This document shows, in pieces, positions 26,826 through 37,180 of a stretch of 64,000 nt of DNA (positions are counted from its first letter, which is position 1; each line of letters opens with the position of its first letter). The notes beneath the pieces are model-generated. The model searched no databases. It had not been told where the DNA came from and saw only the letters and a program-made list of their open reading frames with translations. Made by a program: the position numbers and the translations under genes. Origin of the DNA: Mycobacterium sp. SMC-8 (GTDB taxonomy: Bacteria; Actinomycetota; Actinomycetes; Mycobacteriales; Mycobacteriaceae); the NCBI RefSeq assembly GCF_025263565.1, contig NZ_CP079865.1, forward strand, positions 4,154,001-4,218,000. Reading direction: 5' to 3'.

Positions 26826-27686
26826 GTGACTGCCGCGAACGCACCGACCTTCACCCTCGGCGGCGACCTGACTGTCCACCGACTCGGCTTCGGCGCTATG
26901 CGCCTCACCGGTCCCGGCGTGTGGGGCCCGCCCGCCGACCGCGACGAATGCCTGCGGGTACTGCGCCGGGCGGTCGAACTCGGCGTCGACTTCATCGACA
27001 CCGCGGACTCCTACGGCCCGTACATCTCCGAGGACCTCATCCACGAAGCGCTGCACCCCTACGACGGTGTCGTCATCGCGACCAAGGCGGGCCTGTTGCG
27101 GACCGCGCCGGACGTGTGGGAGCCGCTAGGGTTTCCGGCCTACCTGCGGCAGGAATGCGAGATGAGTCTGCGCAGGCTGGGGGTCGACACCATCGACCTG
27201 TTCCAGCTGCACCGCATCGACCCGAAGTTCCCCGCCGAAGACCAGGTCGGTGAGCTGGCGGAGCTCCAGAAGGAGGGCAAGATCCGGCACGTCGGCCTTT
27301 CCGAGGTCGACACCGACCAGCTCGCCGCGGCGCGGCGGGTCACCGTGATCGTGTCCGTACAGAACAAGTACAACCTCACGATGCGCGACTCGGAGCCTGT
27401 GCTCGACGTGTGCGAAGCCGACGGCATCGCGTTCATCCCGTGGTTTCCGCTGGCCGCGGGTCCGCTGGCGGCTGCCGACGGCCCGCTGCAGCGGATCGCG
27501 GCCGACCATGGGTGCTCCCCGTCGCAGCTGGCGCTGGCCTGGCTGCTCAAGCGTTCGCCGGTGATGCTGCCCATCCCGGGAACCTCGAAGGTCGCCCATC
27601 TGGAGGAGAACGTGGCGGCCGCGCAGATCGAGCTGACCGACACCGAGTTCGAGACACTGAGCAACGCCGGCGCCGCCGCGAGTTGA
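26826..27686 (+). CDS. aldo/keto reductase
   Basis: A 286-residue NADPH-dependent oxidoreductase of the AKR superfamily. The catalytic tetrad is visible: Asp and Tyr in [12 protein letters not shown], Lys in VVIATKAG, His in FQLHRID. Cofactor-binding segments [17 protein letters not shown] and SVQNKYNLT are also present. GTG 26826 is preceded by GGAG; an upstream ATG at 26763 would run into the divergent DUF1990 gene. Substrate not predictable; small aldehydes or quinones are usual. The next gene starts at or just after its stop. Confidence 0.88.
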   Translation: MTAANAPTFTLGGDLTVHRLGFGAMRLTGPGVWGPPADRDECLRVLRRAVELGVDFIDTADSYGPYISEDLIHEALHPYDGVVIATKAGLLRTAPDVWEPLGFPAYLRQECEMSLRRLGVDTIDLFQLHRIDPKFPAEDQVGELAELQKEGKIRHVGLSEVDTDQLAAARRVTVIVSVQNKYNLTMRDSEPVLDVCEADGIAFIPWFPLAAGPLAAADGPLQRIAADHGCSPSQLALAWLLKRSPVMLPIPGTSKVAHLEENVAAAQIELTDTEFETLSNAGAAAS

Positions 27687-27706
27687 GCAACCAATACGGT
27701 GAGCGG

Positions 27707-28384
27707 GTGAGCACCAACAAAGCTGCCGACGCCCGCGTCGGTACTGGTTTCGACGCCCGCGTCGGTACTGGTTTCGACGCCCACGTCGGTGGCGGGTTCA
27801 ACCCGCCCGAACCCACCAACCGCGGCGGCCCGGACTACGGGCGGTTCGTCGAAGCGGTCCGCACACTGCAGGACCATGCCCGCGCTGCGGACGCGCCCGA
27901 CGCGGTGATCACTGAGGCCGCCGACCTGATCGAGAAGGTCTCGGCGCTGCTGGCGCCGTACGACGCCGACGAATGGTCGTCGCCGTCCGGCCGGCGGATG
28001 GACCTGCCCAACCGCGGCAACATTCTCAGCCCGCCGATCGACCTGCACCTGACCGAGGACGGCCGCGTCGCCGGCACTGCCCGGTTCCGTCGCTACCACC
28101 TGGGCCGCAACGGCGCCGCGCACGGCGGCGCGGTGGCCCACCTGTTCGATTCCCTGCTGGGGTTCACCGCGTTCAAACTCAGCGGCAACAAGGCCCAGCG
28201 CACCGCCTTCCTGCACGTGGACTACCGCAAGATCGCGCTGATCGGCGCCGAGCTCCAGGTCGAGGCCCGGATCGACGACATTGTCGACCGGAAGATCTTC
28301 GTGTCGGGCAGGCTTCTCGACGGTGACGACGTGCTGGCCGACGCCCATTCTCTGTTCGTCACGTTGAAACCCGGGCAGCCGTGA
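27707..28384 (+). CDS. PaaI-like hotdog-fold thioesterase
   Basis: A 225-residue protein. Its C-terminal 130 residues form a hotdog thioesterase: [20 protein letters not shown] carries the PaaI/4HBT-type HGG active-site motif, followed by [14 protein letters not shown]. The first 30 residues contain three copies of an 8-residue repeat (ARVGTGFD type), not part of the fold. Start is uncertain: GTG 27707 was chosen; TTG 27683 would overlap the preceding stop (TTGA) and add eight residues. It hydrolyses an acyl-CoA; which one is unknown. Confidence 0.75.
   Translation: MSTNKAADARVGTGFDARVGTGFDAHVGGGFNPPEPTNRGGPDYGRFVEAVRTLQDHARAADAPDAVITEAADLIEKVSALLAPYDADEWSSPSGRRMDLPNRGNILSPPIDLHLTEDGRVAGTARFRRYHLGRNGAAHGGAVAHLFDSLLGFTAFKLSGNKAQRTAFLHVDYRKIALIGAELQVEARIDDIVDRKIFVSGRLLDGDDVLADAHSLFVTLKPGQP
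27728..27799 (+). repeat. 24-bp tandem repeat, three copies, in-frame
   Basis: Three head-to-tail 24-base units at 27728-27751, 27752-27775 and 27776-27799. The first two are identical; the third differs at a few bases. They encode [24 protein letters not shown], in the leader of the thioesterase. The unit length is a multiple of three, so copy-number change would not break the gene. Confidence 0.85.
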
Positions 28385-28812
28385 GCGAGCGCGGCGGGGT
28401 ACGCGGACTCACCCGCAGGTGGGCGCGCTGGAGAGACCGGCTGCGGGACCGCCGGGGCCTCGATCTCGCCTACCGCATCGCGGTCGGTGTGGTCGGGCTC
28501 CTGGTGCTCGCCGTCGGAATCCTGGCGATTCCGTACCCCGGCCCAGGCTGGGCCATCGTCTTCCTGGGCCTGGTGATCCTGGCCACCGAGTTCGAGTGGG
28601 CACATCGCCTGCTGAAATTTGCACGCTCCCGCTACGACGCCGCGATGGACTGGTTCAAACGTCAGGGCCTTTGGGTTCAAGCGCTCGGCGCGCTCTTCAC
28701 CTTCGCGGTGGTGGTGGGCACGCTGTGGTTGCTGGGGGCGCTCGGTTTCGCCGGCGGATTGGTCGGGATGGACTACCCGTGGCTCAAGAGCCCTATTGGT
28801 ATCGGGAGCTGA
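28381..28812 (+). CDS. PGPGW-family membrane protein (TIGR02611-like)
   Basis: A 143-residue protein with an Arg-rich N-terminus and three hydrophobic helices. The family motif is [20 protein letters not shown], followed by [15 protein letters not shown]. The function of this actinobacterial family is unknown to me. GTG 28381 overlaps the thioesterase stop in GTGA, so it is co-translated. It lies just upstream of thrS. Confidence 0.75.
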   Translation: MSERGGVRGLTRRWARWRDRLRDRRGLDLAYRIAVGVVGLLVLAVGILAIPYPGPGWAIVFLGLVILATEFEWAHRLLKFARSRYDAAMDWFKRQGLWVQALGALFTFAVVVGTLWLLGALGFAGGLVGMDYPWLKSPIGIGS

Positions 28813-28880
28813 GGCCCAGCACCGATAGCATGGTCGCGATCGATCCACGACCCGCACCTGAGAGTTTGGAGAGCCCAGCG

Positions 28881-30950
28881 ATGAGCGCCCCCGCCCGCCC
28901 CGCCCCCGCAGCCTCGATCCGGGTGGCTGCCGGGACGACCGCCGGGCAGGCGGTGCGTGACGCGGGCCTACCGTCCCGGGGGGCGCCCGACGCCGTCGTC
29001 GTGGTTCAAGATCCCGAGGGCCGGCTACGCGACCTGTCCTGGGTTCCCGACGCCGACGTCGAGGTGATCGCTGTGGCCGCCGACACCGAGGCCGGCCGCA
29101 GCGTGATCCGGCACTCGGCCGCCCATGTGCTGGCCCAGGCGGTGCAGGACATGTTTCCCGACGCCAAGCTCGGCATCGGCCCGCCGATCACCGACGGCTT
29201 TTACTACGACTTCGACGTCGCCGAGCCGTTCACCCCGGAGCATCTTGAGGCGCTCGAGAAAAAGATGCGCAAGATAGTAAAGGACGGTCAGCTATTCGAG
29301 CGCCGGGTGTTCGAATCCATTGACCAGGCCCGCGAAGAGCTCGCCGCGGAGCCCTACAAGCTCGAGTTGATCGACGACAAGTCCGGCGCCGACGATCCGG
29401 AGGTCATGGAAGTCGGTGGCGACGAGCTGACCGCCTACGACAACCTCAATCCCCGTACCCGGGAACGGGTTTGGGGCGACCTGTGCCGCGGTCCGCACAT
29501 TCCTACCACCCGCTACATCCCGGCGTTCAAGCTGACCCGCAGCTCGGCGGCCTACTGGCGCGGTGATCAGAACAACGCCAGCCTGCAGCGCATTTACGGG
29601 ACTGCCTGGGAGTCCCAGGAAGCGCTCGACCGCCATCTCGAGCTGATCGAGGAAGCTCAGAAGCGTGACCACCGCAAGCTCGGCGTCGAGCTGGACCTGT
29701 TCAGCTTCCCCGACGAATTGGGTTCGGGTCTGCCGGTTTTCCACCCCAAAGGCGGTGTGGTGCGCCGTGAACTGGAGGAGTACTCGCGCCGCAAGCACAT
29801 CGAGGCCGGCTACGAGTTCGTCAATACGCCGCACATCACCAAGGAACAGCTCTACATCACCTCCGGGCACCTCGAGTGGTACGCCGACGGCATGTTCCCG
29901 CCCATGCACATCGACGCCGAGTACAATGACGACGGCACGGTGCGCAAACCCGGTCAGGACTACTACCTGAAGCCGATGAACTGCCCCATGCACCATCTGA
30001 TCTACCGGTCGCGGGGGCGCTCCTATCGGGAACTTCCGTTGCGGCTCTTCGAGTTCGGCAGCGTGTACCGCTACGAGAAGTCCGGTGTGGTCCACGGGCT
30101 CACGCGGGTGCGGGGCATGACCCAGGACGACGCGCACATCTACTGCACCCGCGAGGAGATGCGCGACGAGCTCGCCCGGCTGTTGCAGTTCGTCCTGGAT
30201 CTGCTGGCCGACTACGGTCTCGACGACTTCTACCTGGAGCTTTCGACCAAGGATCCGGACAAGTTCGTCGGCTCCGACGAGATCTGGGAGGAAGCCACCG
30301 AAACCCTGCGTGAAGTGGCCGAATCCTCAGGGCTGCAGCTGGTGCCGGATCCGGGTGGCGCGGCGTTCTACGGCCCCAAAATCTCGGTGCAGGTGCGTGA
30401 CGCACTGGGCCGTAGCTGGCAGATGTCGACCATCCAGCTCGACTTCAACATGCCCGACCGTTTCGAGCTGGAATACACCAGCGCTGATGGATCCCGCCGG
30501 AGACCCGTCTTGATCCACCGGGCGCTGTTCGGGTCGATCGAGCGGTTCTTCGGCGTGCTCACCGAGCACTACGCCGGAGCCTTCCCGGCCTGGCTGGCAC
30601 CGGTGCAGGTGGTCGGCATCCCGGTCGCCGACGACCACATCCCGTACCTGCAGGACGTGGCAGCCCGGCTGCGCGCGAACGGCATCCGCGCCGAGGTCGA
30701 CACCAGCGACGACCGGATGGCCAAGAAGATCGTCAACCACACCAACCAGAAGGTGCCGTTCATGCTGCTCGCGGGCGACCGCGACGTCGAGGCCGACGCG
30801 GTGTCCTTCCGGTTCGGGGACCGCACCCAGATCAACGGGGTGCCGCGGGACCGAGCGGTCGAGACCATTGTCGAGTGGGTGCGGCGGCGCGAGAATGCCA
30901 CGCCCACAGCCCAACTCGTCGAGGTCAATGCTGAAGCGGGCGAGGGGTGA
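28881..30950 (+). CDS. thrS: threonyl-tRNA synthetase
   Basis: A 689-residue class II synthetase that charges tRNA-Thr. Domains in order: N-terminal TGS-like (about 1-75), editing domain with [15 protein letters not shown] and the zinc/His motif of the SAD region ([13 protein letters not shown]), and catalytic core with motif 2 [20 protein letters not shown], zinc ligand Cys in MNCPMH and motif 3 [13 protein letters not shown]. The C-terminal anticodon domain carries [16 protein letters not shown] 28881 gives MSAPARPAP, like the M. tuberculosis protein; ATG 28830 is less likely. First gene of the conserved mycobacterial block. Confidence 0.97.
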   Translation: MSAPARPAPAASIRVAAGTTAGQAVRDAGLPSRGAPDAVVVVQDPEGRLRDLSWVPDADVEVIAVAADTEAGRSVIRHSAAHVLAQAVQDMFPDAKLGIGPPITDGFYYDFDVAEPFTPEHLEALEKKMRKIVKDGQLFERRVFESIDQAREELAAEPYKLELIDDKSGADDPEVMEVGGDELTAYDNLNPRTRERVWGDLCRGPHIPTTRYIPAFKLTRSSAAYWRGDQNNASLQRIYGTAWESQEALDRHLELIEEAQKRDHRKLGVELDLFSFPDELGSGLPVFHPKGGVVRRELEEYSRRKHIEAGYEFVNTPHITKEQLYITSGHLEWYADGMFPPMHIDAEYNDDGTVRKPGQDYYLKPMNCPMHHLIYRSRGRSYRELPLRLFEFGSVYRYEKSGVVHGLTRVRGMTQDDAHIYCTREEMRDELARLLQFVLDLLADYGLDDFYLELSTKDPDKFVGSDEIWEEATETLREVAESSGLQLVPDPGGAAFYGPKISVQVRDALGRSWQMSTIQLDFNMPDRFELEYTSADGSRRRPVLIHRALFGSIERFFGVLTEHYAGAFPAWLAPVQVVGIPVADDHIPYLQDVAARLRANGIRAEVDTSDDRMAKKIVNHTNQKVPFMLLAGDRDVEADAVSFRFGDRTQINGVPRDRAVETIVEWVRRRENATPTAQLVEVNAEAGEG

Positions 30951-30951
30951 C

Positions 30952-31500
30952 GTGGATCCCGAGGACACGATCGTAGACCGCGGCGTCGGGGACCCGGACC
31001 GTCTGCAGCGGCTGTGGACGCCGCACCGGATGACCTACATCGTCGACGCGGTCAAACCCGGATCGGCGTCGTCGTCGGAGCCGTTCACCGACATCCCGAC
31101 CATGTCCGACGAGGACGGATTGGTGGTCGCTCGCGGGGAACTGGTGTACGCGGTGCTCAACCTGTACCCGTACAACCCGGGTCACCTGATGGTGGTGCCG
31201 TACCGGCGGGTGGCCGAACTGGAGAACCTGACCGACGACGAGAGCGCCGAGCTGATGGCGTTCACCCAGAAGGCCATCCGCGTGATGAAGGCGGTGTCGC
31301 GCCCGCACGGTTTCAACGTCGGCCTGAACCTCGGCACTTCGGCGGGCGGATCGCTGTCCGAACACCTGCACATGCATGTCGTGCCGCGCTGGGGCGGGGA
31401 CGCCAATTTCATCACCGTGATCGGCGATTCCAAGGTGATCCCGCAGTTGCTGCGCGACACCCGCAAGTTGCTGGCCACCGAGTGGGACAGGCAGCAGTGA
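30952..31500 (+). CDS. HIT-family AP4A phosphorylase (Rv2613c-like)
   Basis: A 182-residue histidine-triad protein. The triad is SEHLHMHVVPRWGGD near residue 140. YAVLNLYPYNPGHLMVVPYR and LATEWDRQQ match the M. tuberculosis HIT protein Rv2613c, reported to phosphorolyse diadenosine tetraphosphate. GTG 30952 directly follows the thrS stop (TGA 30948-30950) and AGGGG just before it can serve as RBS; an in-frame ATG at 30928 would overlap thrS. The stop overlaps pgsA. Confidence 0.88.
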   Translation: MDPEDTIVDRGVGDPDRLQRLWTPHRMTYIVDAVKPGSASSSEPFTDIPTMSDEDGLVVARGELVYAVLNLYPYNPGHLMVVPYRRVAELENLTDDESAELMAFTQKAIRVMKAVSRPHGFNVGLNLGTSAGGSLSEHLHMHVVPRWGGDANFITVIGDSKVIPQLLRDTRKLLATEWDRQQ

Positions 31501-32168
31501 GCGACTTCTACCTGATGACCCGCGCCGCCTACGCCAAGGTGTCGCGGCCGGTGGCCAAGGGTGCGCTCAAGCTGGGACTGACGCCCGACAGCGTCACGAT
31601 CCTGGGTACCGCAGGCTCGGTACTTGCCGCGCTGACCCTGTTCCCGGTCGGGCAGCTGTGGTGGGGCGCGGTCGCGGTCTCGTTCTTCGTGCTCGCCGAC
31701 ATGCTCGACGGCGCGATGGCCCGGTTGCGCGGCGGCGGCACCCGCTTCGGGGCGGTGCTGGACGCCACTTGCGACCGCATCAGCGACGGCGCGGTGTTCT
31801 GCGGTCTGTTGTGGTGGGCCGCATTCGGGTTGCACAGCACGCACTTGGTGGTCGCGACGATGATCTGCCTGGTCTCGTCGCAGGTCATCTCCTACATTAA
31901 GGCCCGTGCGGAGGCCAGCGGGCTGTCCGGCGACGGCGGTTTGATCGAACGGCCCGAGCGGCTGGTCATCGTGCTCGTCGGCGCCGGACTGTCGGATCTG
32001 CCGTTCTTCCCGCTGCCCTGGTTGCTCGATGTGGCGATGTGGGTGCTGGCGGTGACCAGCGTGGTGACGGTGGGGCAACGGTTGCACAGCGTGCGGACCT
32101 CCGCGGCGGCGATGGATCCGCTCCCGGTGCCCGAAGCCGGCGACACACCGGAGGCCACCGACCAATGA
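31497..32168 (+). CDS. pgsA: phosphatidylinositol phosphate synthase (CDP-alcohol phosphotransferase)
   Basis: A 223-residue membrane enzyme that joins inositol phosphate to CDP-diacylglycerol, the first step of mycobacterial PI, PIM and LAM synthesis. The CDP-alcohol phosphotransferase motif D-G-x2-A-R-x8-G-x3-D-x3-D is intact: DGAMAR ... FGAVLDATCDRISD. About six membrane helices. GTG 31497 overlaps the HIT gene stop, and its own stop overlaps the acyltransferase ATG. Position before patA and pimA matches M. tuberculosis pgsA1. Confidence 0.93.
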   Translation: MSDFYLMTRAAYAKVSRPVAKGALKLGLTPDSVTILGTAGSVLAALTLFPVGQLWWGAVAVSFFVLADMLDGAMARLRGGGTRFGAVLDATCDRISDGAVFCGLLWWAAFGLHSTHLVVATMICLVSSQVISYIKARAEASGLSGDGGLIERPERLVIVLVGAGLSDLPFFPLPWLLDVAMWVLAVTSVVTVGQRLHSVRTSAAAMDPLPVPEAGDTPEATDQ

Positions 32169-33124
32169 CGGAGCACCCGGTCGGGTCGGGACACGGCATC
32201 GGGCGCCTGTTGTCGGTGCCGTCGACATTGAGTGGCCACCTGACCGACTGGGGGTACGCCGCGGGCTGGCGTCTGGTGCGTGCGGCCCCGGAGGTGTTGG
32301 CGCGCAACACCTTCGATGCCGGAGCCTGGTGGGCGTCGCGCAATGGCGGGCCCGAGCAGCTTCGCAGGAACCTGGCCCGGGTGGTCGGCGCGCCGCCCGA
32401 CGACGTGCCCGCGGACCTGGTGCGCGCCTCGCTGGGGTCCTACGCCCGGTACTGGCGTGAGGCGTTCCGGCTGCCCGCGATGGACCACGAGGATCTGGCC
32501 AGGCGCCTGCACGTCAACGACGTCGAGCTGCTGTGGTCGGCACTGGAGGCCGGCCGCGGGGCCGTGCTGGCGTTGCCGCACAGCGGGAACTGGGACATGG
32601 CCGGGGTGTGGCTGGTCCAGCACCACGGCACCTTCGCGACGGTCGCCGAACGGCTCAAACCGGAGTCGCTGTATCACCGGTTCCTGGCCTACCGGGAACG
32701 CCTCGGGTTTGAGGTGGTGCCGCTGTCCGGAGGTGAGCGGCCGCCGTTCGACGTGCTGCGGGACCGGCTGCGCGACAACGGTGTGGTGTGCCTGATGGCC
32801 GACCGCGACATGACCCGCACCGGGGTCCCGGTCGACTTCTTCGGCGAGCGGAGCAGGCTTCCCGCGGGCCCGGCCAAACTCGCGCTGGCGACCGGGGCGG
32901 CGCTGTTTCCGGTGCACTGCTGGTTCGAGCCGGACGACTGGGGCATGCAGGTCTATCCGGAAGTGGACACGTTCTCGGGGGATGTCATCGCGATCACTCA
33001 GGCCTTGGCCGACCGGTTCGCGAAGAACATCGCCGCCCACCCCGAGGACTGGCACATGATGCAGCCGCAGTGGCTGGCCGACCTGTCCGACGAGCGCAGG
33101 GCCCGCCTGGAGGCTTCCCCGTGA
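32165..33124 (+). CDS. patA: PIM acyltransferase, PatA-like
   Basis: A 319-residue enzyme of the LpxL/HtrB acyltransferase family that acylates the mannose of phosphatidylinositol mannosides. The catalytic H-x4-D motif is LPHSGNWDMAGVW. MADRDMTRTGVPVDFFGERS and the substrate segment PAGPAKLALATGAALFPVHC are typical. ATG 32165 overlaps the pgsA stop (ATGA). Gene order pgsA-patA-pimA is as at Rv2612c-Rv2610c. Confidence 0.93.
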   Translation: MTEHPVGSGHGIGRLLSVPSTLSGHLTDWGYAAGWRLVRAAPEVLARNTFDAGAWWASRNGGPEQLRRNLARVVGAPPDDVPADLVRASLGSYARYWREAFRLPAMDHEDLARRLHVNDVELLWSALEAGRGAVLALPHSGNWDMAGVWLVQHHGTFATVAERLKPESLYHRFLAYRERLGFEVVPLSGGERPPFDVLRDRLRDNGVVCLMADRDMTRTGVPVDFFGERSRLPAGPAKLALATGAALFPVHCWFEPDDWGMQVYPEVDTFSGDVIAITQALADRFAKNIAAHPEDWHMMQPQWLADLSDERRARLEASP

Positions 33125-33152
33125 GCGCTTGCGCCAAGAAGCGACGATGCTG

Positions 33153-34283
33153 ATGCGGATCGGGATGGTGTGCCCGTACTCGTTCGACGTGCCCGGCGGG
33201 GTGCAGTCGCACGTGCTGCAGCTGGCGGAGGTGCTGCGCGGCAGCGGCCATGAGGTCAGTGTGCTGGCGCCCGCGTCGCCGGAGGCGGGGGACTCGCTGC
33301 CGGATTTCGTGGTGTCCGGAGGCCGGGCCGTACCGATCCCGTACAACGGCTCGGTGGCGCGGCTGCGGTTCGGCCCGGCGACCCACCGCAAGGTCAAGAA
33401 GTGGCTGCAGCAGGGCGACTTCGATGTGTTGCACCTGCACGAACCGAACGCCCCCAGCCTGTCGATGCTCGCGTTGAACATCGCCGAGGGCCCGATCGTG
33501 GCGACCTTCCACACGTCGACGACGAAGTCTCTGACGTTGTCGGTGTTCGAACCGATTCTGCGGCCGATGCACGAGAAGATCGTCGGCCGGATTGCGGTGT
33601 CGGATCTGGCACGGCGCTGGCAGATGGAAGCGCTGGGCAGCGACGCCGTCGAGATCCCCAACGGGGTCGATGTGGCCTCCTTCGCCTCGGCGCCCCTGCT
33701 GCCGGGGTATCCGCGGCCGGGCCGCACCGTGCTGTTCCTGGGTCGGTTCGACGAACCCCGCAAGGGCATGGCGGTGCTGCTCGCGGCGCTGCCGGAGTTG
33801 GTGGCCCGGTTCGAGGACGTAGAGATCCTGGTGGTCGGCCGCGGCGATGAGGACGAGCTGCGCGCGCAGGCGGGACCGTTGGCCCGTCACCTGCGGTTCC
33901 TCGGGCAGGTCGACGACGCGGAGAAGGCGTCGGCCATGCGCAGCGCCGACGTGTACTGCGCGCCCCACACCGGCGGGGAGAGCTTCGGCATCGTGCTGGT
34001 GGAGGCGATGGCCGCCGGCACCGCGGTGGTGGCCAGTAGTCTCGACGCGTTCCGGCGGGTGCTGGTCGACGGCCAGGCCGGCCGTCTGGTGGCTGTCGAT
34101 GACCCGGCCGCCCTGGCCGACGGGCTGATCGAGATGCTGTCGGACGACGCCGCGCGGGCGCGTTACGTCGACAACGCGACGCAGGCGGTGCAGCGGTACG
34201 ACTGGTCGGTGGTGGCGCGCCAGATCGTGCGGGTGTACGAGACCGTCGCCGGGGCCGGGGTGAAGATCCAGGTCGCCTCGTGA
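33153..34283 (+). CDS. pimA: phosphatidylinositol alpha-mannosyltransferase PimA
   Basis: A 376-residue GT4 glycosyltransferase that adds the first mannose from GDP-mannose to phosphatidylinositol at the inner face of the membrane. It opens MRIGMVCPYSFDVPGGVQSH like characterised PimA. It keeps FLGRFDEPRKGMAVLLAAL and the nucleotide-sugar motif GGESFGIVLVEAMAAGTAVV. I set the start at ATG 33153 to match MRIGMV; ATG 33147 and a frame opening at 33129 are possible. The stop overlaps the next gene. Confidence 0.95.
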   Translation: MRIGMVCPYSFDVPGGVQSHVLQLAEVLRGSGHEVSVLAPASPEAGDSLPDFVVSGGRAVPIPYNGSVARLRFGPATHRKVKKWLQQGDFDVLHLHEPNAPSLSMLALNIAEGPIVATFHTSTTKSLTLSVFEPILRPMHEKIVGRIAVSDLARRWQMEALGSDAVEIPNGVDVASFASAPLLPGYPRPGRTVLFLGRFDEPRKGMAVLLAALPELVARFEDVEILVVGRGDEDELRAQAGPLARHLRFLGQVDDAEKASAMRSADVYCAPHTGGESFGIVLVEAMAAGTAVVASSLDAFRRVLVDGQAGRLVAVDDPAALADGLIEMLSDDAARARYVDNATQAVQRYDWSVVARQIVRVYETVAGAGVKIQVAS

Positions 34284-35323
34284 TCCCGTGGGTGACCGCG
34301 GTGCTGGTCGCGGTGCTGGTCGCGCTGATCCTGTTGATCGTCGGCTGGGCCTATCAGACGGCGAACCGGTTGGATCGGCTGCACGTGCGCTACGACCTGT
34401 CGTGGCAGGCACTCGACGGGGCGTTGGCCCGCCGGGCCGTGGTAGCCCGCGCGGTGGCCGTCGAGGCGCACGGCGGGGGACCCGAGGGCAAGCGGCTCGC
34501 CGCGCTGGCGGACGCCGCCGAGCGGGCTCCCCGCCAAGCCCGGGAAGCCGTCGAGAACGAGCTGTCGGCGGCCCTGGCGCGGGTGAACCCCGCGTCGCTG
34601 CCGTTGCCGCTGGTGGCCGAACTCGCCGACGCCGAGGCGCGCGTCGTGCTGGCCCGCCGCTTCCACAACGATGCGGTGCGCGACACCCTCGCCCTGCGGG
34701 AGCGCCCTCTGGTGCGCACGCTGCGCCTGGGTGGAACCGCTTCGCTGCCAACCTATTTCGAGATCGCCGAGGGTGGCGAGCGGTCGGCCCGCGAGCCTGC
34801 GCCGGTGAGCAGACGGACCTCGGCGCGGGTGGTGTTGCTCGACGAGCACGGTGCGGTGCTGCTGCTGTGCGGATCCGATCCCGCCGCCGCGGGCGGGGAC
34901 GGGCCCCCGCCGCGGTGGTGGTTCACCATCGGCGGTGCAGCCCAGGTGGGGGAGTCGCTGGCGCAGGCCGCGGTGCGGGAACTGCACGAGGAGACCGGAC
35001 TGCTGGTGGCGCCTGACGTCATCGCCGGCCCGGTGTGGCGCCGCGACGCGGTGATCGACTTCAACGGGTCGGTGATCCGCAGCGAAGAGATGTACTTCGT
35101 GCACCGCACCACACGGTTCGAGCCGTCGGACGCGGGCCGGTCCGGGCTGGAGCGCACCTACATTCACGGTCACCGCTGGTGCGATGCGACAATGATCGAC
35201 AAGCTGGTCGCCAACGGGGAGACCGTGTACCCCTTGCAGCTGGGTGAGCTTCTGGACGAGGCGAACGCGCTGGCCGACGCACCGGGTGCGCCGGGGGACG
35301 GCCCCCTGCGGTCCATCCGCTGA
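34280..35323 (+). CDS. membrane-anchored Nudix hydrolase (Rv2609c-like)
   Basis: A 347-residue protein. The first 25 residues are a membrane anchor (VTAVLVAVLVALILLIVGWA), followed by an alpha-helical stretch reminiscent of LemA (RYDLSWQALDGALARRAVVA). The C-terminal half has a complete Nudix box G-x5-E-x7-R-E-x2-E-E-x-G-U: GGAAQVGES ... AVRELHEETGLL. It should hydrolyse a nucleoside diphosphate derivative. GTG 34280 overlaps the pimA stop. Its place in the PIM operon suggests a link to nucleotide-sugar or lipid intermediates, not proven. Confidence 0.85.
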   Translation: MIPWVTAVLVAVLVALILLIVGWAYQTANRLDRLHVRYDLSWQALDGALARRAVVARAVAVEAHGGGPEGKRLAALADAAERAPRQAREAVENELSAALARVNPASLPLPLVAELADAEARVVLARRFHNDAVRDTLALRERPLVRTLRLGGTASLPTYFEIAEGGERSAREPAPVSRRTSARVVLLDEHGAVLLLCGSDPAAAGGDGPPPRWWFTIGGAAQVGESLAQAAVRELHEETGLLVAPDVIAGPVWRRDAVIDFNGSVIRSEEMYFVHRTTRFEPSDAGRSGLERTYIHGHRWCDATMIDKLVANGETVYPLQLGELLDEANALADAPGAPGDGPLRSIR

Positions 35324-35413
35324 CCTGAGTTGTATCGCTGCTCATGTCCGCGCGGATCGAATCGATTTGCGGCCACACCTAGACTGGATCAGTAGCGATT
35401 GAAGGAGAAAGCA

Positions 35414-36331
35414 GTGGAATCCGAAATGTCCGGCGAAGGGCTCGGGACTCCCACCCGGGGAACCGCGCGGGTCAAGCGCGGTATGGCCGAGATGCTCAAG
35501 GGCGGCGTGATCATGGACGTCGTGACCCCGGAGCAGGCGCGTATCGCCGAGGGCGCCGGCGCGGTCGCGGTGATGGCGCTAGAGCGGGTTCCCGCCGACA
35601 TCCGGGCCCAGGGCGGGGTGTCGCGGATGAGCGACCCCGACATGATCGAGGGCATCATCGACGCGGTCACCATCCCGGTGATGGCCAAGGCGCGGATCGG
35701 GCATTTCGTCGAAGCTCAGATCCTGCAGAGCCTCGGGGTCGACTACGTCGACGAGTCCGAGGTGCTGACCCCGGCCGACTACACCAACCACATCGACAAG
35801 TGGAAGTTCACCGTGCCGTTCGTGTGCGGGGCGACCAACCTCGGCGAGGCGCTGCGGCGGATCACCGAGGGGGCGGCGATGATCCGCTCCAAGGGTGAGG
35901 CCGGCACCGGCGATGTGTCCAACGCCACCACCCACATGCGCAAGATCGGCGGCGAGATCCGCCGGTTGACCTCGCTGTCGGAGGACGAATTATATGTGGC
36001 GGCAAAGGAATTGCAGGCCCCCTACGATCTGGTGGTCGAGGTGGCGCGGGCCGGCAAGCTGCCGGTGACGCTGTTCACCGCCGGCGGCATCGCGACCCCG
36101 GCCGATGCGGCGATGATGATGCAGCTCGGCGCCGAGGGCGTGTTCGTCGGGTCGGGCATCTTCAAGTCCGGCAACCCGGCCGAGCGCGCGGCGGCGATCG
36201 TCAAGGCCACCACGTTCTACGACGATCCTGACGTGCTGGCCAAGGTGTCGCGCGGTCTGGGTGAGGCGATGGTCGGCATCAACGTCGACGACATCCCGGT
36301 GCCGCACCGCCTGGCCGAGCGCGGCTGGTAA
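35414..36331 (+). CDS. pdxS: pyridoxal 5'-phosphate synthase, synthase subunit
   Basis: A 305-residue TIM-barrel enzyme that makes PLP from ribose 5-phosphate, glyceraldehyde 3-phosphate and ammonia supplied by PdxT. Conserved segments: [35 protein letters not shown] with an active-site Lys, RSKGEAGTG, and [22 protein letters not shown] 35414 was chosen since AAGGAGA lies about 7 bases upstream. The 90-base gap before it contains TAGACT (35380-35385), a fair SigA -10. PdxS is among the most conserved proteins known, so identity is safe. Confidence 0.96.
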   Translation: MESEMSGEGLGTPTRGTARVKRGMAEMLKGGVIMDVVTPEQARIAEGAGAVAVMALERVPADIRAQGGVSRMSDPDMIEGIIDAVTIPVMAKARIGHFVEAQILQSLGVDYVDESEVLTPADYTNHIDKWKFTVPFVCGATNLGEALRRITEGAAMIRSKGEAGTGDVSNATTHMRKIGGEIRRLTSLSEDELYVAAKELQAPYDLVVEVARAGKLPVTLFTAGGIATPADAAMMMQLGAEGVFVGSGIFKSGNPAERAAAIVKATTFYDDPDVLAKVSRGLGEAMVGINVDDIPVPHRLAERGW

Positions 36332-37180
36332 GTGGCGATTGAAGAAATCCTCGATCTGGAGCAGCTCGAGGTCAACATCTATCGCGGCGGTGTCTTCAGT
36401 CCCGAATCCGGCTTCCTGCAGCGCACCTTCGGCGGTCACGTGGCCGGGCAGTCGCTGGTCTCCGCGGTGCGGACCGTCGACCCGAAGTTCCAGGTGCACT
36501 CGCTGCACGGCTACTTCCTGCGGCCCGGCGACGCGCGCGCGCCGTCGGTGTACATCGTCGAGCGCATCCGCGACGGCGGGTCGTTCTGCACCCGGCGGGT
36601 GAGCGCGATCCAGCACGGCGAGACCATCTTCTCGATGTCGGCGTCGTTCCAGACCGACCAGAGCGGCATCGAACACCAGGACGCCATGCCGTTCGCGCCG
36701 CCGCCGGACGACATCCCTGATTTCAAGTCCAGCAGCAAGGTGTTCGACGACGCCAGCTTCCGGCAGTTCGACGAATGGGATGTGCGGATCGTGCCGCGCG
36801 ACCGGCTGGGGGTGCGGGAAGGCAAGGCCTCTCAGCAGCAGGTGTGGTTCCGGCATCGCGACCCGCTGCCCGACGACCACGTGCTGCACATCTGCGCGCT
36901 GGCCTACATGAGCGATCTCACGCTGCTGGGATCGGCGCAGGTCAATCACATCGAGGAGCGTGCTCACCTGATGGTGGCCTCGCTGGACCACGCGATGTGG
37001 TTCATGCGGGCATTCCGGGCCGACGAGTGGCTGCTCTACGACCAGTCCTCGCCGTCGGCGTGCGGTGGGCGCGCGCTCACCCAGGGCAAGATCTACAACC
37101 GGTACGGCGAGATGGTCGCCGCCGTGATGCAGGAGGGGTTGACCCGCTACACCCGCGACTTCACCCCGGGCCGAGGGTGA
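36332..37180 (+). CDS. tesB: acyl-CoA thioesterase II
   Basis: A 282-residue double-hotdog thioesterase hydrolysing medium- and long-chain acyl-CoA. The catalytic Asp-Ser/Thr-Gln set fits: Asp in YMSDLTLL, Ser/Thr region [15 protein letters not shown], Gln in VMQEGLTR. N-terminal [17 protein letters not shown] is typical. GTG 36332 immediately follows the pdxS stop (TAA). Its location between pdxS and pdxT is the normal mycobacterial arrangement (tesB2) and does not imply a role in vitamin synthesis. Confidence 0.93.
   Translation: MAIEEILDLEQLEVNIYRGGVFSPESGFLQRTFGGHVAGQSLVSAVRTVDPKFQVHSLHGYFLRPGDARAPSVYIVERIRDGGSFCTRRVSAIQHGETIFSMSASFQTDQSGIEHQDAMPFAPPPDDIPDFKSSSKVFDDASFRQFDEWDVRIVPRDRLGVREGKASQQQVWFRHRDPLPDDHVLHICALAYMSDLTLLGSAQVNHIEERAHLMVASLDHAMWFMRAFRADEWLLYDQSSPSACGGRALTQGKIYNRYGEMVAAVMQEGLTRYTRDFTPGRG

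Noticed and set aside
28813..28880. A riboswitch or T-box before thrS
   Set aside because: The gap is only 68 bases and shows no T-box sequence or strong alternative hairpins.
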